Below the pieces are notes generated by a model. It worked only from the letters and a program-made list of their open reading frames with translations. It had not been told where the DNA came from and ran no database searches. A stretch of 64,000 nucleotides of DNA from Carettochelys insculpta. Taxonomy: Eukaryota; Chordata; Testudines; Carettochelyidae. Positions 11,945-23,200 of this stretch are shown one piece after another. Made by a program: the position numbers and the translations under genes. Location: positions 100,295,001 through 100,359,000 of the forward strand of contig NC_134141.1 of the NCBI RefSeq assembly GCF_033958435.1, written 5' to 3'. Position 1 is the stretch's first letter, and each line of letters opens with the position of its first letter.

Positions 11945-12808
11945 GTGAATGGAAATCAAACCTCAAGAGGCTTTAATTCAGCCAAGGAACTGCTGGAGAT
12001 TAAAGTTCCCCAAAATATTTCCATATTCTTTAGAGTAGTACCCTATACTTATACAGCTTTCTCAAACCTTCTTGCCATTCAGTTAGCTAAAGTATTTTCT
12101 CAGTACTTGTTAGATCTAAAGAATTAGCCCTAATTGTTTTGTCTGTATGGGTTAAAAACCACAGACTGTGGGTCCTAGAGAGTCCTCAGGGATGCTCGGA
12201 AGCAGAAGGTGAGTTGGCAGAGGCCAGAAGAGACAATGAAAACAGAGCATCGGCCTATGAATTGGAGGCAGTGCCCCTTCCTGTTCCTGTTGTGTGGGCA
12301 TAAGGACAGCCTGGAAGGACCTGAAGGGAGCCAGGAGGCATGGAGATTCCAGCCATATCCATGCCTAGGAAAAGACAAATACTCGAAACTGTAGATATGT
12401 GAGTAGAACAAGGAATGTTTAGTCAGATACAATCTCATTATTTTTGAATTTATTTGACATCTCTGTGCTGAGCAGGGTAAATTTCCCAACAGAATCCTAG
12501 GGAAGCAATGAGTTTTTAGTCCTTTTTTTTCAGTTGCTCCCTAACACTTAGCAACCAAGCAATGTTTCACTTTTATTTTTAACCACCTCACCCCCTTTTA
12601 AGAACACAATCTGATTCCTATGTTCTAAAAGGTGATAGATTCCCTTTCCACTTTGTCATCTACCAGCTCTGTGTTCTTGGGGAACCAGAATCCCCTCTTT
12701 CTCAACCAAAGCCAAAACAAAAAGCAATGAAAAGCCAGGGGAAGACACCCCTAAAACCTTCCAGGCAAGCATGATAAGATTACGCAGATCAGTAATTATC
12801 AGACCATT
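11945..12808. other. Unique sequence
   Basis: No repeat or gene recognised. The minus-strand frame at 12175-12489 has no identifiable domain. Confidence 0.3.
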
Positions 12809-13172
12809 TTAGTTACAAGTTCTCTGTTGGTATCCAAAATACTTAAAGTATCTAATTGCACTGAATTCCCTCAAAGGAACACCACTAATGTCCAGAAAGT
12901 CAGCATAGTGTGTCTGCATTGCCTTAGCTAGGTTCGACTGCATCAGCAATGCTGTATGGGTACCTCTCAGCCTGCAGCCCCATTGCATTCTGGAATTTTG
13001 TGCCAGTGTGTCATGAGTCACAAGTGTTTGTGGGTGTCTGATGTCATCATCCCAGAATGCAATGCCCTCACCCTCCCTGACTTTGGAAAACAAATGGCCC
13101 AAGGAATTTTGCCTCATTTTTGGGCCATTTTCCCAAAGCCTACCCCAGCTCACGCTGCTGCATAATGATAGC
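12809..13172 (+). mobile_element. Probable 5' part of the Harbinger element
   Basis: The sequence leads into the transposase without a recognisable boundary. It contains an inverted pair, TTGCATTCTGG at 12983 and CCAGAATGCAA at 13052, which may be part of the element. No Harbinger terminus is visible, so the left end is lost or unrecognised. Confidence 0.35.
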
Positions 13173-14349
13173 ATGGATCCTGAACAGCTTAGCATCATTG
13201 CAAAGTGTGTTATGGCCACTTCCCGAAGTGTCATGCAATATTTTATTTGGCAAAGCCAGTGGGAGGATGACGTGGATGTGGATGATTTGGATGACGATAT
13301 TGAAGAACTGGAGACCAGGAATGCAGAGCTGCTGGCTGCCCTGGATGCACTGCTTGTAATGGAGTGCCAGTTCTGAAGACACAAAACCAGCATGCACTGG
13401 TGGGACTACATCATTTTGGAGGTTTGGAACAAGCAGCAGTGGCAGCAGAACTTCTGTATGTGTAAGGCCACTTTCATGGAACTTTGTGATTTGCTGTCCC
13501 CCGCCCCAGAAGCGCAGCAATACCAAAATGGCACCTGCTTTGACAGTTCACAAACAAGAGGCAATTGCTCTGTAGAAGTTTGCAATGCCAAACAACTAAC
13601 CCTAGTCAGCATCAGCAGATCTACAGTGGGAGTTGTGGTGATCCAGGTAGCCAGGGAAATCTGTGCTCATCTGATGCAGAAGACCTTGACCCTGGGAAAA
13701 GTGCAGGACATATTGGACAGCTATGTTGACATGGGGTTTCCTAACTGCAGTGGGGTGATAAATGGAATGCCCATCCCCATCCTGGCCCTGGACCACCTGG
13801 CCTCAGAGTATATAAGCCACAAGGATTACTCCTCCATGGTGTTGCAGGCATTGATGGGTCACAAAGGTCATCTCACCAACATCTACACGGGATGGTCAGG
13901 AAAGGTGCACGATGCACACATCTCTAGAAATGCAGGTCCGTACGGAAAGCTCCAGGAAGAGATTTTCTTCCCACACCAGAAAATAAGATTGGAGATGCGG
14001 AGATACCCACAGTGGTAGTGGGTAATCCTGCTTACACTCTGTTCTATTGGCTCATGAAGCCATACACAGGCACCCTGGACCACAGCAAGGAGTGCTTCAA
14101 CTACAGGCTGAGCAAGTGCAGAATGGTGGTGGAATGTGCCTTTGGCCACTTAAAAGCAAGATTCAGGTGCCTTTTGATTCGTTTGGATCTTGGCAAGGCC
14201 AACATCCCGCGCCCCCGCCCCCCCGCCCCATCCAGTTGCAGCACGCTGTATTCTCCATAACAATGGTGAATCAAAGGAACAAAATTTCATGCAAGCCTGG
14301 GTTGCAGAGGCAGTTGCCCTGGGCAGAGCTTATGCAGAGCTGGACATAA
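13173..14349 (+). pseudogene. PIF/Harbinger (HARBI1-like) transposase, inactivated
   Basis: This is the transposase of an autonomous PIF/Harbinger element, a DDE enzyme of the HARBI1 family. I place the start at the ATG at 13173. An acidic stretch (DDVDVDDLDDDIEELE) is followed by an in-frame TGA at 13374-13376. Past it, WWDYIILEVW, FMELCDLLSP and STVGVVVIQVAREI follow in the same frame. The first DDE-site motif reads GVINGMPIPI, with Asn where the family has Asp (codon 13761-13763). The second Asp lies in KVHDAH (codon 13911-13913). The frame shifts near 13988. The third residue, Glu in VVECAFGHLK (codon 14132-14134), follows LMKPYTG. A C-rich tract near 14208-14230 shifts the frame again before ILHN and the tail. 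The C-terminus runs into a MITE at 14350. Stop, two frameshifts and the catalytic change make it dead. Confidence 0.88.
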
Positions 14350-14572
14350 GGGCCGTGTCTACACGTGCCCCAAACTTCGAAATGGCCATGCAAATGGCCA
14401 TTTTGAAGTTTACTAATGAAGCGCTGAAATGCATATTCAGCGCTTCATTAGCATGCGGGCGGCAGCGGCGCTTCGAAATTGATGCGCCTCGCCGCCGCGC
14501 GGCGCGTCCAGACGGGGCTCCTTTTCGAAAGGACGCCACCTTCTTCGAAGTCGCCTTATTCCCATGAGCTCA
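14350..14572. mobile_element. Half copy of a palindromic Harbinger MITE, group C
   Basis: It begins GGGCCGTGTCTACACGTGCC directly after TAA (14347-14349). It contains a near-perfect hairpin at 14414-14450 (TAATGAAGCGCTGAA and its inverse) and repeated TTCGAA palindromes. The CGCCGCCGCGCGGCGCG block is far richer in CpG than its surroundings. No matching right terminus is present: the element stops near the self-complementary ATGAGCTCA, which looks like the centre of a longer palindrome. It interrupts the transposase tail. Confidence 0.75.
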
Positions 14573-14795
14573 GTTTGCTCCTTGACAGCTGTCAGAAGCT
14601 CAGATGAGTCCTTGTTCCTGCACTGGAGCATGCTTTGTTGCCACTGCTGTGTCCACTTTCTGTCAGCGGTGGTTTTGGCTTGCTCCTGTCTGCCTTTTCA
14701 AACTGCTGCAGGATAACGTCCTGTTTGGATCTTTTCCTGTGGCACATCACAGTAACCTTGTCTCCTCCACTCACACTGCCAGTTGAAGTCAATGT
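14573..14795 (-). pseudogene. C-terminal piece of Harbinger Myb/SANT-like partner protein
   Basis: Two overlapping minus-strand frames read CHRKRSKQDVILQQFEKAD and then SSELLTAVKEQTELM. These resemble the basic patch and coiled-coil tail of the Myb/SANT-like protein that accompanies many turtle Harbinger elements. That second protein binds the transposon ends and helps the transposase reach DNA. A frameshift separates the two parts. The piece converges on the transposase, the usual arrangement for these elements. The assignment is from remembered family features only. Confidence 0.45.
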
Positions 14796-14982
14796 CAAAC
14801 TTTAGATACAGTTTTTAAATGTGACACAACACTCTGACCCATACAATGAATGGATCTCTATTTGACAATCACTGCAACTTTTGTTTTCCAAGGACATTCT
14901 TGGCTTCATAAGGATGACAGTGAATCATCTGCTGTAGAACAGAAGCTATGAGTTATCCAGACCATTTCATTGTGGACATGGT

Positions 14983-15693
14983 AGCCGTGTCTACACGTGC
15001 ACGCTACTTCAAAGTAGCGGCACTAACTTTGAAATAGCGCCCGTCATGGCTACATGTGTTGGGCGCTATTTCGATGTTAACATCGACATTAGGCAACGAG
15101 ACGTTGAAGCCGCTGACCCCATGAGGGGATGGGAATAGCGCCCTACTTCAAAGTTGAACATCGAAGTAGGGCACGTGTAGCTGATCCGCGTCCCGCAACG
15201 TCGAAATAGCGGGGTCCGCCATGGCGGCCATCAGCTGAGGGGTTGAGAGACGCTCTCTCTCCAGCCACTGCGGGGCTCTGTGGTCACCGTGTGCAGCAGC
15301 CCTTAGCCCAGGGATTCTGGCTGCTGCTGCTGCAGCTGGGGATCCATGCTGCATGCACAGGGTCTGCAACCAGTTGTTGGCTCTGTGGATCTTGTATTGT
15401 TTAGTGCAACTGTGTCTGGGAGGGGCCCTTTAAGGGAGTGGCTTGCTGTTGAGTCCGTCCTGTGACCCTGTCTGCAGCTGTGCCTGGCACCCTTATTTCA
15501 ATGTGTGCTACTTTGGCGTGTAGACGTTCCCTCGCAGCACCTATTTCGATGTGGCGCTGCGCAACGTCGATGTTGAACGTCGACATTGCCAGCCCTGGAG
15601 GACGTGTAGACGTTATTCATCGAAATAGCCTATTTCGATGTCGCTACATCGAAATAAGCTACTTCGATGTAGGCTTCACGTGTAGACGTAGCC
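14983..15693. mobile_element. 711-bp Harbinger-type MITE, group D, copy 1
   Basis: It starts AGCCGTGTCTACACGTGC and ends CACGTGTAGACGTAGCC. It is flanked by GGT at 14980-14982 and 15694-15696. The interior carries many CTATTTCGATG, CGAAATAG and TACTTC palindromic blocks and several internal GTCTACAC cores. The middle (GCCATGGCGGCCATCAGCTG onward) is shared with copies at 45074 and 62511. This is the most diverged of the three. Open frames inside it are readings through repeat sequence, not genes. Confidence 0.9.
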
Positions 15694-15696
15694 GGT

Positions 15697-16486
15697 ATGA
15701 TCCTGGCAGCTTAAGGATGGCAGAGGGATTTGAAACAAAGCCCTGTAAAATATAAAGGATGGACAAAAACTTTCTTGGTAGCTCATGGCAGGCCAGCCCT
15801 GTAAAATATAAAGTGTGGGGGAAAAAAACCTCTCAGCAGCTCCTCATAAATCCTTTGCAGTCATATGATTGTGGGGGGCATCCAAGGAGTCTTCCAGAAG
15901 AATGGTAGGAGGGGAGAGGGCAAGGAGAGCCCATCAGCCACATGGAGTGTGGAGATGGAGAGCCTGCCAGCCATGTGATGTGGCCAGGCAGTCCTGGGAA
16001 ATTTAAATAGCCAGGGAGCAGTGCAATAATGTTAAGGGGACAAAGTTTATTGAAACTTCCAGGTAGCCAAAAGAGACATCGGCCTCCTAAGAATAACTGA
16101 CAGTGAAAAAGAAAATAAGCTCATCCTGTGTGAGTACAGGCTGGAAAATTTGCCAGAATGCTGTACGGTGCCATGATGCCAGATTACTTACTGGTTGCCT
16201 GGCATAGCAACGTGTGCAAGCATGGGAGTTGGAAAAAATCAGGCCTCCGCAAAAGCCTCGTGCAAAAAACAGAAGAGTACCTGGCTGAGACCTTTATGGA
16301 GATCTCCAAAAAGGAAAAGTGCTCCATCCCCAGAAATAGTAACAAGCTGTTCTAAGGGACATAGCTCCACCACACCTAACCCACAACCCACCTGTAGCAG
16401 TTTAAAAAATATGCTCAACGGAAGTAAACCTATACCCTAGCCCACACATAACCAGCTTGTAGCAGTTTAAAAAATATAGTCACTAG
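15697..16486. other. Unassigned sequence between MITEs, possible Harbinger interior
   Basis: It contains a short internal repeat (CCCTGTAAAATATAAAG at 15741 and 15797). A plus-strand frame at 16158-16355 reads WHSNVCKHGSWKKS and ETFMEISKKEKCS. It looks coding in composition, but I cannot name it. The repeated phrase GTAGCAGTTTAAAAAATAT occurs at about 16394 and 16460. Confidence 0.3.
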
Positions 16487-16905
16487 GGCCATGGCCACAT
16501 TATCTCATTCTTTTGAAAGGGCTATGGTAAAGCAGCACTTCAGCAGATGCTAATGAGACATTGACATGAATATGCAGCACCTCATCAGCATAATGGCAGC
16601 CGCACGCACTTTGAAACTGCTAGTTTCAAAATGCACGCCACCTGTGTAGCCAAGGGCTTTTCGAAACAACCCCCCCCGATTTTGAAAGCCCCTTCCTTCT
16701 TCCCAAAACCAGATGGGAGAAGGGGATTTTGAAATCAGAGGGCCATTTCGAAAAGCCCCCAGTTACATGGGCAGTGTGCATCTCAAAACCAGCAGTTTCG
16801 AAGCATGTGTGGCTGCCCTTATGCTAATGAAGTGCTGAATATTCATGGTAGCACCTCATTAGCATATTCCACAGTGCCACATTACCATAGCCTTTCCAAA
16901 AGGCT
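16487..16905. mobile_element. Harbinger-type MITE, group F, right end truncated
   Basis: The left end GGCCATGGCCACATTATCTC aligns with the left end of the intact 159-bp element at 53956. The right side has the expected ATATGCAGCACCTCAT-type and CACATTACCATAGCC blocks but stops at AAAAGGCT without the terminal GTGTGGCCACAGCC. The interior is palindromic: TTTGAAACTGCTAGTTTCAAA and inverse TTTTGAAA/TTTCGAAA pairs. Confidence 0.65.
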
Positions 16906-17512
16906 GATGAGGGGACTGGCTGCAGGGTGGCCATGGCCTAGGAGAGCTCTATCCAAGCATTGCTGGACCCCAGAGCATCAGGTGCTGATGAAGGGACTGG
17001 CTTCAGGGTGATGAAGAGCTCCAGGCTGGCAGGATCAGTTTCCTTGGGTGGCATCCTCCTCTTTATCAGCCTTCACCTCCACCCTCTCCTCACCCTCTTA
17101 GTGCTCACCAGAGACCTGAGGATGGTCTCCTGAGGGTGCTACATGGAGGGAACATGATTGGGTCCCTCTCAAGAATGGCATCAAGCTGCTTGTAATAGTG
17201 GCATGTTTTGGGAGATGTCCCAGATCACCTATTGGCTTCTCTCACCTTCTGATAATTCTTCCTGGGCTCCTTGATTTTGACCTGACATTGCTGAGCGTTC
17301 TTGGCATACCCTTTCTCCATCATACCCTGAGAAATCTTCCCATAGTTGTCTGCATTTCTTTTGCTGATTTGCAGTCTGCTCAGAACAGATTCATCATCCA
17401 AAACACAATTGAGATCAAGGATCTCAAAATGGCCCCATGCTGGGGCTCTTTTGTGACCCTGAGAACTCAGATCAGAACTAGAACCCTGAGAACTCATGAT
17501 AACTAGATGCAA
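16906..17512 (-). pseudogene. Harbinger Myb/SANT-like DNA-binding protein, N-terminal part, broken
   Basis: The minus-strand frame from 17512 to 17225 gives 95 codons. RAPAWGHFEILDLNCVLDDE (residues 22-41), YGKISQGMMEKGY (57-69) and AQQCQVKIKEPRKNYQK (73-89) lay out the three helices of a Myb/SANT-like trihelix domain. This domain is known from Harbinger accessory proteins and from SCAN/ZNF-type predictions. A more likely start is the second Met, six residues in. A TGA ends the frame after EANR. Further traces follow in other frames (YKQLDAILERDP near 17190 and SLELFITLKPVP near 17005). The gene is decayed, and a group F MITE abuts its 3' side. Confidence 0.65.
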
Positions 17513-17845
17513 TGGCTCCCGAGACGTGCTTCCTATTACCTACTTCCTATGCACCTGGAGAACAGCTGAGTTGAAAGCTGCCAGAACAGACACTTGTGGA
17601 GCATTGTGGGATACCTGTGGCATACCTTTGGAGGCCAATAAAATCACTTTAAATGCTGTTTCCACACATTTGACCTTCGAAATTCAAACTTGGTGTTACA
17701 CCACATCAGAGGGGCGGGGTGAGAATGTTGACCGTATTACTCCTTAAAATTAACCTAATGGTATTTGCAGTGAAGACAGTCACACTGTAAAATCGAGCTA
17801 AGTGCCTTAAAAATCAACTTTGCTTCTTTAAACACAGCTTTGAAA
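17513..17845. mobile_element. Noncoding flank of the Harbinger element
   Basis: The stretch after the Myb-like start includes GTGGAGCATTGTGGGATACC, AGGGGCGGGGTGAGAATG and GGTATTTGCAGTGAAGACAG. I associate these with turtle Harbinger noncoding ends. The terminal repeat itself is not visible. Confidence 0.4.
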
Positions 17846-19380
17846 ATAAAAAATAAATAAATTTGACCTTTGTTTCTGTCCCAGAGCAGTGTGCATCCTT
17901 TTATTATACTGCATTTGTGAAAACACATCAGACTAACAAGTAAGTAGTATACATGTCCACCCCAGATACCCTAAGTTGCTTAGGGCCAGATAAGTTTTAG
18001 TCCTGGGTTGGTTACAAATCCTAAATCTTCAGTCTTCAGTGTTCTTCATAACACAAAAGGAGGTGAATCAGCTGTGACGAAGGAAGCATTACTGATCCAA
18101 ATAACTCTTCCCCAAAAATGCTGGAAATTTTAAATTTGGTGTTAATTATATTGAGTAAACAAAGCTGTACATACCAAGTTTACAGCAAAACTCATCTACA
18201 ATTAATTGTTTAAAATCCTGATATTCATAGCTGTTGCTGAGAGAGCAGTCTGATTATCAGTAAGTCATGTTTAGAAAGTCGTTTCTATGAAGGTGTCATT
18301 TTTTTGTTTGTTATGTTCTTATGGTGACTAAGTTTATTTGCTTAAGACTACACATTAGAGAAAGCTTTGATAGGACTCTTCTCATCACTAATCATATGAC
18401 TCCACTTTTTGCAAACTTTTGCACATAGATCCTACTGATTACACATTGCTTTCTGAGTGAAGATATGAAATTACCACACCTAGTTGACCCTGTCTATTTA
18501 GAAATTTTCTGATATGTTTTTTAAATGCACAGATTCAAAAGGATGAATGAATTAAAGGAGTCGAACAAAGCAATTGTATGGGTCATGATGAATGCACCAG
18601 TGGAATAACTCTAAAACTATAAACTCTTGAACTGAGCCTAGAAATTCTTTTAACTGGGGTTTGTATAAACATTTCACATCCTGCTCTGTAGCCTAGTAGG
18701 GGCACAGGTTTGCTGAGATAAGATTAACTCAGAAAGCTTGGGAGTATGCAAAAATTGTTTAACATATAACCCTATAGCATGTTTTTACTCCTTTTTTCAA
18801 CAGAACATTTACATTTTGTCTGAAGAAAAGTAATATCCTGCTGTAACAACATTAAAGGCTTGCAGAAAACTTTAATAAAACAACTATAATACTAAAATGG
18901 GTTTATACTAAAGTATGGCATTTTATTGGCTCAGCTCTGTGACAGCAAAGGCAAAGTTATCGTTTTGGTCTCAGCCACAGCTGTTTATATACGCTGTGAT
19001 ATTAATCATTGGCATCCAGGTTGGTGTCCTTCCACTTCTGCAAGAAAAGTTGTCTGTTTAAGAACCTATGCTACTTCTTTTGTTAAAATTTAGGACTGAA
19101 AGTCATGTGACTTGGGGCAAGAGTGTCAAAACTGAAGGTAGATTCCTATAACCATATTTTAGAGCCCAAATAAGTGGCCAGATTTTCAAAAGTGCTGAGC
19201 ACTCTGTGCCTCTCTCTGAAGCGAGTGCTAACTGCTGACATCTCTGCTCCAGTACAAATCCAAAGCATTTGAAAAATGGCATAAGGTAAAAAGCTGAAAT
19301 CTAGAATGCTGCCTGGTTTGCTCATTTGGCTCCCTCCTCTGAGACTAGTATTCTTAATAGGCATATGGTATTTTGTTCCT
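17846..19380. other. AT-rich unique sequence
   Basis: No repeat family or gene recognised. A short A-rich AAATAAAAAATAAATAAAT run lies at 17844-17863. Confidence 0.35.
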
Positions 19381-20285
19381 AGAATCATAGAATCTCAGGG
19401 CTGAAAGAGATCTCAAGAGGTCGTCAAGTCCAGCCCCCTGCTTCAAGCAGCATCAACACCAACTAAGTCACCCCAGGCATGACAATGTCAAGCCGGGACT
19501 TAAAAACCTCTAGGTATGGAGATTCCACTACCTCTCTACACAACTCATACCTGTGCTCCACCATCCACCTGGTGAAGTAGGTTTTCTGAATATCCAACTT
19601 ACACATCTCCTTAAGTAACTTCAGACCATTGCTCCTTGTTCTGCCATCTGTCACCACTGCGAACAGTTTCTTTCCATCCTCTTTAGAGCACCCCTTCAGT
19701 AAGTTGAAGGCTACTATCAAATCACCCCTCAGTCTTCTCTTCTGTAAACTAAATAAGCCCAAATCCCTCAGTCTTTTCTCATAGATCATGTGCTCCAGCC
19801 CCATAATCATTTTCATTGCCCTCCACTGAACCTGCTCCAGCACATTCACATCCTTTCCATACTGGGGGGGCCCAAAACTGGATGCAATACTCCAGATGTG
19901 GCTTCACTAGTGTTGAATAGAAGGGAGCAACAACTTCTCTAGAACTTCCTGAAATGCTTCTTATTCCAGCCCAATATGCCATTGGCCTTTGTGGCTACAA
20001 AAGGGCATACTGTTGACTCATATCCAGCCTTTCATCCACCATAATTTCAAGGTCCCTTTCTGCTGTACTGCTGCTTAGTCAGTCAGTCCTCAGCCTATAA
20101 CAATGCTTGTGATTCTTCCATCCCAAGTGCAGGACTCTACACTTCTTCTTGTTGAACTGCATCAGATTTCTTTTGGCCCAATACTCTAATTAGTGCAGAT
20201 CACTCTGGATCCTATCTCTACCCTCCAATGTATCCACCTCTCCCCCTAGCTTGGTGTTATCCACAAATGTTTTGTCACTGTTTGT
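19381..20285 (-). mobile_element. CR1 LINE, 3' portion, antisense
   Basis: Read on the minus strand, it ends in the CR1 3' terminus (GATTCTATGATTCT at 19380-19393). Upstream come GGCTGGACTTGACGACC and, further in, frames reading [11 protein letters not shown] and [24 protein letters not shown]. These are the C-terminal RT tail of sauropsid CR1. The copy is truncated at the 5' side near 20285 and frame-broken. Confidence 0.9.
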
Positions 20286-23200
20286 AGGTTAGAAAATTGT
20301 TGTCCTGTGGAAGAGACAACAGAGGAGTCCTAGGCCTATGTCCTCAAAGGTGTTTAAGTATCTAAGTCCCAGGCCTTAGTGTGTGAAAGTTGCCCTTCAG
20401 AGGGCTTTCAGTTTCATCTATGAGGGAAAGTGCTTATTTCTGGAAGGCCCTAAAATTTCACACTGGGTGAAGGGACTTATAAAGATGCAAACACATTAAG
20501 ATCAGCTAGACTCTGCTTTCAATCAAATAAACTTCAAGACGTAGGAGACACCCATTGGAGAAACTGTAGAGCTTGCAGCTCAACCCACCCAAGGTTACAT
20601 CTGCTGTGTTTGTATCTGTGATACAGGTTTGATATAGACAATATGTGGAGATAATAATGTTGCTAGCTAAGTGTTCTTCATTTAGCAGCTGTTCTGCCCA
20701 AGACACGTGCCATTTGTTTGCTTCTTCCATGAGCATCTCCATGTGTTTTTTCATAGTGCCTTTTTCACATGGAAAGAATTGCAGGTTCTAGTCTACTGTA
20801 TCACAGTCCTCTCTCATTTAGGGCTGATCCCAAATGTATGGAAGTTTGTGGGAATCCTTCTTTTGATTTCAATTGACTTTGAATCAGGTTCCTAAATATC
20901 CCTTGAAAATTGACTTCTTCCATGATGCCCTGAATAGGTGAACTAATATTTGCAAGCTTGTTACCTTCTTTTTAATAGATTAAGAAACAAATAAAAACAC
21001 TAAAGTTCCAAGAAGAGTGCAGAAGATTAAATGGAATAAGCATTTGAAAGTACAAAGGGGACTTCAAGTTACTAGCCAAGGTTATCCAAACATTTTACAA
21101 ATATCAGGATCAGCACATGAATGTCATTTGGCATAGGGAAAGGGCTGAGCCAGCACCACATGCATCCAGCCTTGTCCGTTCCCAGGCCTGTTTTGAATGG
21201 AGGATCGTGATGACAGCCAGAAAGGTCTCCAGTTATGCAACTTGAATTATGACTCTGGAAGAGGTTGGGCTACACTGGACACTTGAAAACCCAAGAGGAT
21301 TGGCAATGCTATTAACCATATTCCATTCCACTTCCTTTTTCCCTGCTCTGAGCGCTGACAGACATTCTGGGGTCACCTTATATCTCTTTTTTGAAAATGC
21401 CAGCACCACCCAAATGAGATGGAACCCACCAAATGGCCATTTTTGGCCACTGAGGCTTTGCGATTCTCATCTTAGTTCAGCTCTAGAGCTGATCTGTGCT
21501 CCTAGACCAAAGGCTTATCCACACATCAAGTTGGTGCATAGCAAGTAAGGGCATGAATCTTCAGTAACCCATCTTACCATGAAGTAACATTCCATGTGGA
21601 CACACACTCCAGCACAGTGAAAGTCTTGAAATGCAGCACTAAAGAAAGACTATAATTCTGTGATGTCATAGCACAGCAAAGCTAAAGGAACAGGCTCCCC
21701 ATAATTTATATAGATCATTAACCTCCATTTCATGATAACCTTATTGTTCATGCCAATTACAATTACCTTAACTATGAAGCATATATCGGGGTAATTATTA
21801 CTCTTTGTTGGTGGCTGAAATCATCCTGCTTTTGGTCTCATGCCTAAAGAAACAGAAAGATTGACTGCAAGTTTAAAAACTAAGTATGCATGCTGTAAAT
21901 GGGCCAAGTGATGACTAATGGGGACATGCTAGCTGTTTACAAGGCTCCATAAAGTATAGACATCAAAGGGAGAGTGGAAACATTTTGGATGATCTGAGGG
22001 GAAATTACCAGGAGAAATGGTATGAAGTTTAAAAGAAAATAAAAATTTAGGCTCAAAATTGAGGAAGCAAGGGGCAGGAGCAGGGAGAGAGAGGAAATAC
22101 TGTTACAAAACAGTAGAACTGGAACAACCTATCTGGTCCAGTTACTGAAAAAGCAGGTGGGAAGTGGTCAGGCTCAATGAGGCCTAGAAAATATCTGACC
22201 AAAACATTTTAAAGAAGTCAGGTGAGCCCACCTCCATCTCCACCTAAAAACATTCAGTAGCAGTTACCCTGTGAAGAATAGGTACTGGAGAAAAGTAGAC
22301 ACCACAAAGGCAAAAAGTTAGCAAACTACTGGGTCTGTCCCACACAAGACAATGATAATTCTATTGCAGGAATAGAGAAAGAGGTGAACACATTTGAGAG
22401 CTGGTTGAGATAAATCTACTTCCCTGAAAAGCCTTCATATCAGGGAAATAATTAAAAGTGCCACATGCAAACTAAATGTCCCACCTGTCCAAAATCCTTT
22501 CCTATGTTTGCTCATCAGAGCGAGGGGGCTGAAGCTCTAAATATTTGCCTACATTTTCTAATGTAATTGGTGGTTTGAAATGTCTTGATTTGTAGGCAAA
22601 AGTAGAGCATTTCTCTTATAATATCTTTTATATTTATTTGGTGCAAAAATATCATCTTTAAAAGAAAGCTCCTTAGAGAAACTCTCTACTTCATGTCTGT
22701 TGATCCAAATATTGGCATCTTGTAACATACACTTACTGGTGTTTCATTAGCAAGATGGCAATGTAAACCCACAGTATCATCACTCACCCAGACTTCAAAC
22801 TTAACTTTTATACTTGTTGTTTTAATACTGGGGTCAGTATATTAAGTCGTTCAACTACTGGGATTGTGAATCAGTTTTCTTTTCTCCTTTGTAAGTAAAA
22901 GCTTCCAAAACTTTAATTTGGCACATTTTACATGAGTTTAAATAAAATGGGAGAGTCAGCTGTTCAGGCTTTTCATAGATTAGTTACTATAAAAATTCCT
23001 GAGGCTTGATGATGATGTCATATGCTCTTTTCACCTCTCTTAGTATGTTTTGAGTTTGTATAATACTGAATGAGAAAAAGAAGGAGTAGGATTAAGACAG
23101 AAGTTAAAAACATAAATCTCTGCCTCTTCTACATGCATTATTCCTTTCTAGATTTGTTTTTCCATTTAGAAAAAAAAAACAACTAAGAAACAAAAGTTAC

